Source: Trametopsis cervina (lineage: Eukaryota > Basidiomycota > Agaricomycetes > Polyporales > Irpicaceae). Taken from it: 64,000 bases of DNA. Below the pieces are notes generated by a model, which was given only the letters and a program-made list of their open reading frames with translations, did not search any database and was not told the DNA's origin. The stretch spans positions 66,708 through 130,707 of the forward strand of contig MU278348.1 of assembly GCA_022385755.1 (NCBI GenBank), in the 5' to 3' direction. Below are positions 11,691 through 21,586 of this stretch, piece after piece. A program made the position numbers and the translations under genes. Every line of letters starts with the position of its first letter. Position 1 is the stretch's first letter.

Positions 11691-12062
11691 ATGCAAACAC
11701 GCCCGCTCGTGGTCATGTTCCTCGTCATCGTTATGATCCTCCTCGCATTATCGAATACGGTCGCTGCGTCTCCTCTTCCTATTGCGCCATCTGGTGCATC
11801 CTCCGCGTCTCCCTCCCCCACAGAGGTGTTCATAAATCCCGCCGTGACGAAGATCAAGCTCGGAACCGGCGGAGGGAAAGTAGGATCGTTCGGCGCGGGG
11901 GCCCCACTTGTGCATCCGACACTAGCGGATTCATGGAGACAGTACGTCTGCGATTTCAAAATACTGGCAGCGTGTATCGACACTCGTGTGCGTTGTAGGA
12001 TGTTTGGAGGATTCAGGAACTCGCGCAGATTTGAGGTCAAGGCTGGTGGTTCAAAGGCGTGA
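11691..12062 (+). CDS. small secreted protein
   Basis: The open frame of 123 residues starts with a strong signal peptide (VVMFLVIVMILLALSNTVAA) and then a Pro/Ser-rich stretch. A likely intron (11942-11998, GTACGT...TTGTAG, 57 bases) is an exact multiple of three without a stop, so the spliced form (104 residues) and the unspliced form (123) share both ends. Splicing gives a Gly/Arg-rich tail (MFGGFRNSRRF, then KAGGSKA). Retention adds a segment with two or three cysteines. I do not recognise the family. It lies between hydrophobin-like copies and is probably secreted, with unknown role. Confidence 0.6.
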   Translation: MQTRPLVVMFLVIVMILLALSNTVAASPLPIAPSGASSASPSPTEVFINPAVTKIKLGTGGGKVGSFGAGAPLVHPTLADSWRQYVCDFKILAACIDTRVRCRMFGGFRNSRRFEVKAGGSKA

Positions 12063-12397
12063 GGGAGCTATGGGCATACGGGTCTAATATAGGCTGAAGG
12101 CTATTGAACGTACCTGGTCACTGTCCGATCACTAATGCACTCGAACTAGTTATCGATAGGTTATTAGTCGTCCATATCCAGTTTCGGTGTACGGCGCATG
12201 GGGATCAACTTGTCGGAAGTGCACTCACAGGACATTCACTGTAGCTGACGTCTCTATATCAGACGCAGCACTAATAACAACCGTGTGCTCAGGCTCACAT
12301 TCGAAACAGCTTACACAGCAGCCAGACTATGTGAGCACAGAACAAGTGACACAGAACAAGTAACATGACCGTTCAAGATAGTCCGCGTATGCAGCAT

Positions 12398-12876
12398 CTA
12401 GAGATTGACGTCAACAATAACGCAGCCAATCGCAATAGTGGACTGTCGTTGGAAGGTCAGCATTCGGGCTATTTCAATTGGGATGGATGAGGGTAACATA
12501 CTCCAATGCCCATCTTGCAGGTCGCAGACGTTTGATGTGCAGCGCAAGCCCCGCCATTCACAGCTCCCACCTGAGGAGGCATCGTGCACTCGAGACCGAT
12601 GAGGCCGCTTTCACCGAGAATGTCGACAAGATCATTCCCGCCGAGAAGACCGCCAATGAGGCCATTCGCACCGAGAAGACCACCGATGAGGCCGTTCGGA
12701 CCCAGAAGACCGCACGAAGCAATGTAACAGCGTTTAGGACGGGCTGTCGCGAGTATGCATGTACTGTGATGCTCGGACATCCCGTTTGTGTCGGCAAAAT
12801 AGCGGCAACCTGTGGGGTGGTTGCACCTTCGAGGCGCAAGACGACTTGGTTGAAAGATATGAATTAATGTTGTCAT
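12398..12876 (-). pseudogene. inverted, decayed hydrophobin-like copy 4
   Basis: On the minus strand, an exon ending at 12502 and the exon 12398-12442 correspond to exons 2 and 3 of copies 1-3: GLIGLECTMP, GGACAAHQ, SATCKMG, then a 57-60-base intron and STIAIGCVIVDVNL, nearly identical to the end of copy 1. Three degenerate 30-33-base repeats encode GLLG-x-NGLIG units before the first cysteine. The 5' part is broken: no signal peptide can be read in frame, the CC pair is replaced (TGTCCG where others have TGCTGC), and the space for intron 1 is only about 21 bases. An ATG at 12876 leaves the frame open, but its product would lack a signal. Most likely a pseudogene. Confidence 0.65.
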
Positions 12877-13536
12877 CCATCAAGTGACATACTTCTGGAG
12901 TGAAGAAATGTGCGTGTAAGCTCACGAAAATGCGATAAGTGCTCCGAACGTACTCGGAATCGGCGACCCAACCGAACGCAGTCAAGTACTTTGCGTGCAA
13001 CCCTCAGCGTCCTCGTCTTCGTCCTCTCCTTGGGTTAGGCACAAGATGTGATGTTGGCGCGTTTGAGAGCGAAAAGAAATCTCATATTCGACCTTGGCTC
13101 GACAATGGCAGGACGCAAGAACGCAAGTCGCGCTGGCCCGCGTCGCACTCGGGCCAAGCCGAGCGGATCACGTCACAACGTGTCTCCCGCGTTGTCGTTC
13201 TCGCTGTCTCAAACGGCCGCCCCAGTCAAGCAGCAAGCAGTCGTTGCCAGGAACTGATCGACCCGTAAAGCCACGCTCACGCTTATCGCGTCAAAGCCCA
13301 AATTCCTGTGCAATGCTGCGCTTTCGACACATCCGGAATACAAACCTCCTGCTGCTGATTTGCGGGACGCTCCCCGTCGTGCAAACCGCTAGCTCGTCTT
13401 GGCTATGCCGCCCTGCTGCCGCGCGCACGGAATGCACCCCTATGACCATGTGTGATGGTGCTGTATGCGGACGGCGAATATCATTGCCCGTAGGTGGCAT
13501 CTCTCCGCTTTCTCGGTAGCGTATCATGATCAGGGG
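12877..13536. other. intergenic upstream of the P450
   Basis: Overlapping short frames on both strands, none with a domain. No gene supported. Confidence 0.45.
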
Positions 13537-13543
13537 CTATATA
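13537..13543 (+). promoter_or_regulatory. TATA box of the P450 gene
   Basis: TATATAAA about 50 bases before the ATG at 13590. Confidence 0.55.
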
Positions 13544-13589
13544 AATCGCGACTTCACTTTGCTCGCGAGACATCCAACTGGCTCCCATC

Positions 13590-15812
13590 ATGCAGGACAG
13601 CACATTATTTGTGGGGGTGGCAAGCCTGGTGAGACAGCTTTTTCGTCGATAACTCGCAGAGCACCGCTAACCCTACGAATGCCTACGTAGGTGACATACG
13701 GACTCTATCACACATATGAGCCTAGGCACCCAGCTGCACACCTTGCTCTCCTTTTCGCTGCTCCTGGTCTGCTAGCACGCCACTTGTCTGCGTCGTCTTC
13801 GTGCTCCGCCGTCACCTACATTCTCACATATGCGCAATATTGGTCGCTGCTCACGCTCTTCGTGGTTGCATACCGCGTCTCGCCATTCCATCCCTTAGCT
13901 GCTTACCCTGGACCCATCCCCGCTAAGATTTCCAAGTTCTGGGCGTCGTATCTTGCCGCGCGCGGAGACCAGCACGAGGTGCTTCGCAAGCTGCACTTGG
14001 AGCATGGGCCCGTAATTCGCACTGGTGCGTGTCATGCGACTCGACTTAGGAGCGCGTACTGACGGCATCTATGTCTTCTCAGGCCCGAACGAGCTGTCCT
14101 TCGCAGATGCCGATGCCGTACAGCCTGTCCTTGTCGCGAAGTTGTTACCCAAAGGGCCATGTAAGTTCTTCTCACTCCCCCTGTATCTCTCCTTACATTG
14201 ACGCGAGGGTATTAGATTACGAAACGCGGGCAATGGGCGACCTTACCGCACTAGACGGGCTTCGTGACTTCAACGTGCACAGTATCAAGCGAAAGCCGTG
14301 GATTCGAGCAATGAGCTCATCTGCTATGGAAGGATACGAAGATCAGTTGGAAGTCACGGTCAGGCAGCTGATCGACTCGCTGGAGACAAGAGTCAGAGCG
14401 GGAGAGCCGGTGGATATCTCGACCTGGATGAGTTACTTCGGGTGAGTGGGTTTTCTGGCGCATACAAGCAAGTATTGAACATGATCATAGGTTTGACTTC
14501 ATGGGCAAAATGGCGTATGTGCTGAATATGCCTCGCTGCGGGGTTCATAGCTGACATCATGGGCTCGCAGATTTGGCCATGAGTTCGGCATGCTGAGAAC
14601 GGGAACTGACGTCGACAATTTCTGGCATACGCTCGAAACTGGTGTTGCGTACGTTGTCTCATTCCATGCTTTATCCGCAGGTGCTCATTTTTTTGCGCAG
14701 AATGGCTGGGATCATCTCGCACATCCCCTGGACGCTACCCGTTCTGAACCTTATACCCGGTGGAGGCAAGGAGATCAAGGGTCTGCAAGCGATGTGCGGA
14801 GGCTTCGCACGTACGAGAGTCGCGCAAGGATCAAGCTCTAAAGATATCTTCTATTACCTGGTATGTGTTCTTATCAAGGGAATCATCAGTTCGAGATGTA
14901 ATATCTTTTTGTTAGACTGGCGAAGATGATCTTGACCGAAAGGATAGGCCTGTTCTCGAAGCAGTCACAGGGGATGCGATGTTAGGTGAGTTCAAGGGCT
15001 GTTTGTTCTCGGACGCAGTGGACTCAATGCGATTGTGTTTGATGCAGCTGTGATTGCGGGTTCTGATACGACCGCGACGGCGCTCTCGCATCTATGGTAC
15101 TTCCTGCTCAAGAACCCACAATACTACGAACGCTTGAGGGCGGAAGTTCTGTCGGAAGCCGAGGGCGACTTCAAGGCCCAAGTCGAACTGCCGTTCCTCA
15201 ACGCTTGCATGTCTGTATCGCTCCTCTTCTTTCGTTGTCCTTGTGACTCATTTTGAGTTAAACAGCAATGAGTCTCTCAGACTCTATCCTCCCGTTATCA
15301 GTGGCGTGCAGCGTCGCGTGGACAAAGGAACAGGAGAGAAAATCATCTGCAATCAGTAAGCTCCCTCGCACACCTTGACGTCTACTTCCCCTAACCGGCC
15401 GTTAACTCTTTGCAGCGTCGTACCCGAAGGCACATCGGTCTCCGTACACGTCTACTCCCTCCACCGCTCTTCCACCCACTTCAGCCCCATTCCCGATGTC
15501 TACTGGCCTGACCGGTGGCTCGCCTCCGAACAATCCTACACCCTCCCAAGCGGCGAAGTCATCCCCGCCGCGTCCGTCAAGACCGACAAAACTGTCTTCC
15601 TCCCGTTCAGCGCCGGTCCCCAGAACTGTGCGGGCCGCGGACTGGCGGTGGTCGAGATGCGCGCGGTGGCGGCCGCTATGGTCAGGAAGTTCGAGAGCAT
15701 GCAGGCGGTTCCGGGACAGGGCGTCGAGGACTGGGAGAAGAACGTGAAGGATATTTATATTCAGTTAAGGGGACCATTGGTCGTCAACATGAAGCTCTCG
15801 GAGAAGGCGTAA
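13590..15812 (+). CDS. cytochrome P450 monooxygenase
   Basis: Eleven exons (13590-13628, 13691-14024, 14083-14160, 14216-14441, 14491-14514, 14571-14648, 14701-14860, 14916-14985, 15048-15210, 15266-15355, 15416-15812) keep phase throughout and give 552 residues. N-terminal hydrophobic segments and a YPGPIP hinge indicate an ER membrane anchor. The I-helix motif AGSDTT, the K-helix ESLR, and the heme loop FSAGPQNCAG with its cysteine ligand are all present. Substrate and CYP family cannot be told from the window. Exon 5 is only 24 bases. The gene follows the hydrophobin-like array directly, without evidence of a shared pathway. Confidence 0.95.
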
Positions 15813-16402
15813 AATGGCGGCGAGCGCAACGCCGCTGGGAGAGAACACGGGTTCCTTTATGCCTGTTCTTCTGTTGTATTTAATTCTGAGCAGGATGGGT
15901 TATCAGTAGCATAGGTCTATGAGTGTCGTACTATTATAATATATGTGTCCAGTATTCATGCGAGCAGTTCATATTGAGTCTAAGTGTAGAAAACGGTATT
16001 GAGCAACCTCGTGCGCCAAAAACTTTCATTCGAACTTGTGAGCGTAAGGTTAGACGCTGAGGCAACCTTATCCTCGTCGAAGTTGATCCTACCCATCTAC
16101 AACTATCTCCACCTCCTTCCTCATCAACATCCATCATCTCTCATCTCGTCTCCCACCAGTGGGTCTGTTGATAACACATTGGAGTGGCAGTAATCAACTG
16201 CGATCATGGAGATTTTGGTGCTGAAGGTCCCTATCTTGTTCAACTGCCATCGGGTTCGTCGAGCGGCACAACATTGTATTGCGGAAACATGTACGTGTAT
16301 AGGTTTCCATTGAGTATGATGATACACTGATCATTCTTCTTTCTATCTAACCAGCGTTCTCTGTCTAGTAGCGGACGAGATACCCCCTCATCAGTATACT
16401 TC
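15813..16402. other. intergenic between convergent genes
   Basis: 3' flanks of the P450 and the first SAP-like gene. No gene or repeat recognised. Confidence 0.5.
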
Positions 16403-18142
16403 TCAGCCATCCATCTTCACGCGAGAGATAGACGACACTATCCCATCCTCCTCATCCTCGCCCTCCTTCTCGCGATTGGCCTCGCCCGCCGAGGGTCCAT
16501 CAGATGGTTTGGATGGACTGCTGCTCCCCACAAAATTATCGGTACTCCGCTCGTCGCTGACCTCCGCCACGTACGCGTGATCCTCCTCTCCACCGCCCGG
16601 GACCGGAGGCCTCCACGAATGCGCGCCGTTGTGCAACCTCTCGTCTCGCTGCAGCTGCGTCTGGAAGAATTTCTCCAGGATCTTCCTCTCCTTCCTCATG
16701 GCGGCGAGCTTGGCGACGTTCCGGTTCCTGAATTCCTCCGTGACTATGAGGAGCTCTTGTGCCTCCGCCAATTGTTGTTGGAGCTTCGGCGCCTCCTCTA
16801 CGAGATCCCGCAGGCCCCGTAGGATTTGCCAGATCCGCTGCTCGGTCGGGCGGACGAGCGGAGCAGCGGGCGATGAGCTGCGCAATGGCGACTCAGACTC
16901 TCCGGAGAAGGCTACCTGGCGCAGAGGTGACCTGCCGATCCCGCTCGTCGCCTCTTCAGCCCTCGTCCCGCTCGATCCATCGGCCTTCATCGATGGGCCT
17001 GTGACTGCTGCCGCGGGCTCCAGGATATTGCGCCTACCTGGAAAGCTTGGCGCCGCCGATGGACTCGCCGTCACTGGGGACTTTAGGATGTCCCGCCCAC
17101 CCGGGAAGCTTGGGCCTTGCGCTGTCCGGGCAGGTGTGCTACTTGCGGCGAATGGGCCCGACGGCCGGCGTCGTCCTGAAACCGAGGATCCCGCTGTCAG
17201 GTCCTTGAGGAGCCGTTGGGCCGCATCCCGCAGGTGTTGGGAAGGGTGGGATATCCCTGACACCCCTGCGCTGGCCTCTTCAGTGCCAGGTGGCGCTGGC
17301 CGCTTGCCTTTGGGACCTGCGCCGAGATCCTTAGGCTCCGTGGCGACACTGCCAGAAGCTGTGTGTTTGTGTAAGTCTATTGTCATCACTTGCCCAAGCT
17401 TCAGACATACCTTCTGCGCTGGCCTCCTTCCACTCTGGGCCCTTCGAGGCTATTGATGCGCCTCCCCCTGCGCTTCTGCCCTGTGGCATTGGTCCTGATT
17501 TGATCTTTGTGAGCACAGAGTTCAAAGCAGAACCTGTGTCAGCAGTAGCAGTTGTTGTTGCTTGGGGCGCTGTAGTAGAAGAGGATGGTTGGCAACATCC
17601 AAGGCAACACCATCAGACAACTCACCTGGTCCGGTGGGCACCTCGATGCTCGTACCAGCCCCCTCAGTTTCCTTAGCCGAAGTGTCCAACGCGTTCGTCG
17701 TGTTCCGTACCGAGAAAGTAAATGAACTAATGGAAGGCAGACCACCAGCATTACTGGCGCTCGCGGCGACTGTGGCCAACCCAGGCGCGTCGCCTACAAT
17801 CGATGTAGATTCGACGCGCGCAACGGGTTCCACTGTCTGCTTGGGTGCCGGGGACAATAACCTATAGATGTGGACGAAGCTGTGAGTGTGTTGAAATACG
17901 GGTGGCCACCCGTCACTGACGAGTGGCCAAGCGACTAGGACGCACCGAGGTACGCCTTCGGGATACTTTCTCATGAGCATTTGTATGATGGTCTCGCTCT
18001 TCAGATTGGCTTTGATATTCTCGCGCTGGAGGGAAGGAGGCGTCGATTGTCGCTACTTGTGACGATTGGCCACAGGACGACTTACCTGCGCGAGTTTCTG
18101 GATATCCTTGCGGGACATCATCTTCATCGCCTTGGCATCCAT
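16403..18142 (-). CDS. SAP-like, coiled-coil protein, paralogue 1
   Basis: Five exons on minus (18086-18142, 17946-18025, 17626-17861, 17411-17569, 16403-17358) give 495 residues. The first 45 residues (SRKDIQKLAQ, then ENIKANLKSE, KYPEGVP) look like a SAP-type helix-extended-helix nucleic-acid-binding module. The middle is low-complexity, rich in Ser, Ala, Pro and Gly, with two short repeats of the form SFPG-x-R-x-ILxxP. Residues ~330-420 form a predicted coiled coil (QQQLAEAQELLIV, LAAMRKERKILEKF) ending at LHNGAHSW, followed by an acidic tail. A nuclear or chromatin role is inference. Its tandem partner at 19336-21135 shares domain order, intron phases and promoter. Confidence 0.8.
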
Positions 18143-18255
18143 CCCTATCGACTGAGGGAGTATCGAACGGTGGATGTGAAGTTGTATAGGGGAGTATGTG
18201 GTGGATGCAGTGAAAGGTGCGGAAGAAAGAAACGCGGAAGGCGAGGGAATTTATC

Positions 18256-18312
18256 TGGCTAGGCGGACAAAGAGGTTTTATACACCTGCCTTTGGGATGT
18301 GGCCCCTCGCGT
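18256..18312 (-). promoter_or_regulatory. promoter block shared with the paralogue
   Basis: Read on minus, GGCCACATCCCAAA is followed by GGCAGGTGTATAAAA and CCGCC. The same block occurs at 21247-21310 before paralogue 2. The TATA-like word lies about 135 bases before the ATG. Strong conservation between diverged paralogues suggests functional elements. Confidence 0.65.
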
Positions 18313-19335
18313 GATGAGCGCTCAGGTGGCCTAGGAGGCCAACTTCGCTATCCCACGGCCCGAGCCAGAGTTTGCAGGGATTCACAGGCCGACGCAGCTC
18401 GTGCGTTTGGGTATGCGCATACGTGGTGCCAACTTCTTGCATGACCCTTTCCCTTTTGCGGTATGTGAGAACGTATTCAAATTCGCGCGCGCGTGATGCA
18501 GCTGATCGCACTTTGCCCCAGATATAGGTATTGAGTTGGTCACTCTAGCGTGGACAGCAAATCGTCCCAGACAACGTGAACCAAGCGCGCCGCACTATGA
18601 GGTCGAAGTGTTTGTAACGCTACCCAAGCACGAAGTGGCGGTGATATACTCCCTCCTCCGCCATGACGAACTCCCTAAACCTTCAACTTCCATACTAATT
18701 CGCATGCACCTCACCACTAGACTGCTTTTCCCCATCGCTCATCCTTGCTTGAAGTCATGTGCATATCGAGCTGCGAGATGTCGGAGCACGACTGACGACG
18801 ACATGGACTGTTTATACCTCTAACATACATAGACTGCGCATAATCGTCCTCAGAAAACAATGTCATCTTATTCACCGGAACGCAAGGTCTTTGTATCCCT
18901 TATGAGCTGTATCGTATGCGTTGACGACCTACTTTAACCGCCGCGGCTGTAGGTAAGTCGCGATAGACGCTGCGATTTCCCATATGCGTGTTTTCGACTC
19001 CGGTCCTGAACGTGAACCTCCACCACTCTCTCACTTACTCCCCTTCACCTCCTACCGACATCCTTCACCGACTGTCTCATAATCATATCACAACGTCACC
19101 GACGCTAGAGTAACGCCATCATGCCTCATTCAATCTCACACACCCCACGACATCGAAGCTCTCAGCGCCATCAAGCTGTCTTCCACCAGGCTAATAGTGA
19201 GTCGATAAAGCTGAATGTCGGTAATATCGTACTCAATTATAATACAATCATCATCCTTCTATCGCACCTGGTATCCTCATTGAACGAGCCCCTCGACTTC
19301 AGAGTGGCGAGAGATTGACCCCAAACATCGCCTCC
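18313..19335. other. intergenic between tandem paralogues
   Basis: Distal promoter of paralogue 1 and 3' flank of paralogue 2. No gene recognised. Confidence 0.45.
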
Positions 19336-21135
19336 TCAACCGTCCACCTTCAGACGCGAGATCGATGCCACCATCTCGCTCTCGATCTCATCTCCGCCCT
19401 CACCCATCGAGACCCCTTCACGAACCTCGGGGGAAGCCGTTGGAGCGTCGCTCTCGACAAAGTTGTCGGAGCTCCGTGCCTCGCTCACCTCCCCAACGAA
19501 CGCATGGTCGACGTCTTCGCCGCCCGGAGCTGGAGGCTGCCATGAGTGGGTGCCATTGTGCAGCCTCTCGTCCCTCTTCAGCTGCGTCAGAAGGTACCGC
19601 TCCAGGATCTTCCGCTCCTTCCTCATCGCCGCAAGCTTGGCCTCATTTTGTGCCTTGAACTGCTCTGTGACCAGAAGCAGTTGTTGCCCCTCCGCCAGCT
19701 CGCGTTGAAGAGTTGGGACCTCATCCACCAACGTACGCATGTTTCGCAGCATCTCCCGGACCCGCACCTCCCTAGGACGACTAGCAGGAGCATCGCCAGG
19801 CGATGATTGCTGCGCCGGAAGCTCATCCCCTCCTGAAAGTACCAGCTGCCTTCCGAGTGGTGCAGCCTCGGCGGGATTGGTATCTACCTCGTCGTCTTCT
19901 TCCGCTGTCTTGTCCACCACCGAGGATCCTCGCACCGGTGGTTCCAGGATGTTGCGCCCTCCCGGGAAAGCCGGCTGCGGAACGCTTTGACCTCCCGGGA
20001 AGGTCGGTTCCAGGATCCGTCGACCTCCTGGGAAGCTTGGCACTCCCTCTGCACGGGCTCGTGCGCTCACTGCTGTTGAAGAGTCGGCGTTTCGTGTCCT
20101 CTGCGGAGAAGATAGCCCTGCTCTGAAGACCGGCTCGAAAGGTCGTGGGTTTGCTGAAATACTTGCCAGCAATACTTCTGCCCTAGCCCACAAATGATGA
20201 CCGGTCGGCGAGTGGATGCGGGATGTTGCGGCGCCCTTCTCCTCCACACTCCTCTTGGCACTGGACTTCGCGGAGGCCTGCTCTACCTTGTCCTCGGTGA
20301 ATCCTGGATTACGGGGCTCGATGCGAACGGGTGAACCTGCAGAAACTACAAGCAGTATGTGAGCTCGGCATCCCTCCGTAGTGTATCATGTTCCTTACAT
20401 TGCCCACTGTGGTTGTCAGCTCCCTTCTTCGCAGTCGCGTGTCCCTCCTGAGGCAGCTGCTGAGCTTCCTTGATTTTGCTAGGTAGTGCTGGTACTGTGT
20501 TAAGATTCGTGATAGACACGGCCCTTGACACAGAGCCTGTGCTATCTGTTACAATTTCTTGAGCTTGAAAGTTGCAATAATGACCATAGTCAGCAATGGC
20601 CAAATCCAAATGACGAGTGCCTCACCAGGTGCCGCGGTCGGCCCATCGCTGTTGGCAGCGCTTCTTGCCGCATGCGTAGGACGTTCGCCCACTGATAGAC
20701 ATCATGGTTATTACTGAAGTGACAAGGCGGGTTGAAGACAACATACCATCCGCATTGGTGCTCCCGACGTTAGCCTCTGCCTCCTGCATATCAACTCCTT
20801 TCGACGCGGATTCGGACGATGCGGTGGGGTTCGCGATCCTCTTGGACTGTGGGGACACTAACCTGAAGGCATTGTTGAAGGGGTAAGTACTTGGCCAAAG
20901 ATGGTCAACAGCCACAGACAGTGGCAGACGAGGACACACCGAGGGACTCCTTCAGGATACTTCTTCAAGAGCATATTAATGATGCTCTCACTCTTCAGAT
21001 TGGCCTTTATGTTCTCGCGCTGGACACAAGTATGGTAAGTCCTCGATGGACACTACGACCGGCGACTGGCGAACGAACCTGGGCAAGCTTTTGGATGTCC
21101 TTGCGAGACATCATCTTCAGCGTCTTAGCGTCCAT
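19336..21135 (-). CDS. SAP-like, coiled-coil protein, paralogue 2
   Basis: Six exons on minus (21079-21135, 20940-21019, 20747-20862, 20626-20691, 20399-20563, 19336-20336) give 494 residues, one fewer than paralogue 1. Exons 1 and 2 have exactly the same lengths (57 and 80 bases). The N-terminus (MMSRKDIQKLAQ, IKANLKSE) and the coiled coil (LAAMRKERKILERY, LHNGTHSW) are highly similar; the middle has diverged and carries three FPGG-x-x-x-x-x-P repeats instead of two. It has one intron more in the central region. Exon 1 uses a GTTCGT donor. Function unknown; the paired conservation of both ends suggests a binding module and a dimerisation module. Confidence 0.78.
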
Positions 21136-21246
21136 TTCTGTTGAACGAGTATCGGACGATGGACACAAGGTTGTATAGGGACGTATGTGAATGTTACAGT
21201 AATAGTTGGGAGAAATGCAGACGCGAGAGGCGAGAGGATGTGAAGT

Positions 21247-21310
21247 TGGCCGGGCGGACAAAGAGATGTTTGGTCTTATATACCTGCCCATTTGGGATGT
21301 GGCCATCGCG
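21247..21310 (-). promoter_or_regulatory. promoter block of paralogue 2
   Basis: Minus-strand GGCCACATCCCAAATGGGCAG, then GTATATAAG and a CCGCCCGGCC word, colinear with the block at 18256-18312. TATA lies about 140 bases upstream of the ATG at 21135. Confidence 0.65.
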
Positions 21311-21586
21311 TATCGGCATATCCCGAGGCCAGAAACAAAGGGTGGCCCAGCGCCACGTAGAGCTTGTGGCCCTCGTCTGGTGCGCTAAGTTGTGCAACCC
21401 ATATCCTCCTTAGACATTTCCTGTCACATAAATCTGAAGAACAAAAACTGCTGTTCTCATTCGGCTCGATTAGTATGTGCGACGCTTCCATATTTCGCGA
21501 TACAGACAAGTGTGATTACATTACAGGGTGTATATATGTATTACATGAAGCAAAGGGAGCGTGGATTAGACGGTGCGATGGTTACA

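Noticed and set aside
16629..17456. 275-residue plus-strand frame
   Set aside because: Shadow of the GC-rich last exon of SAP-like paralogue 1, whose coiled coil is clear on minus.
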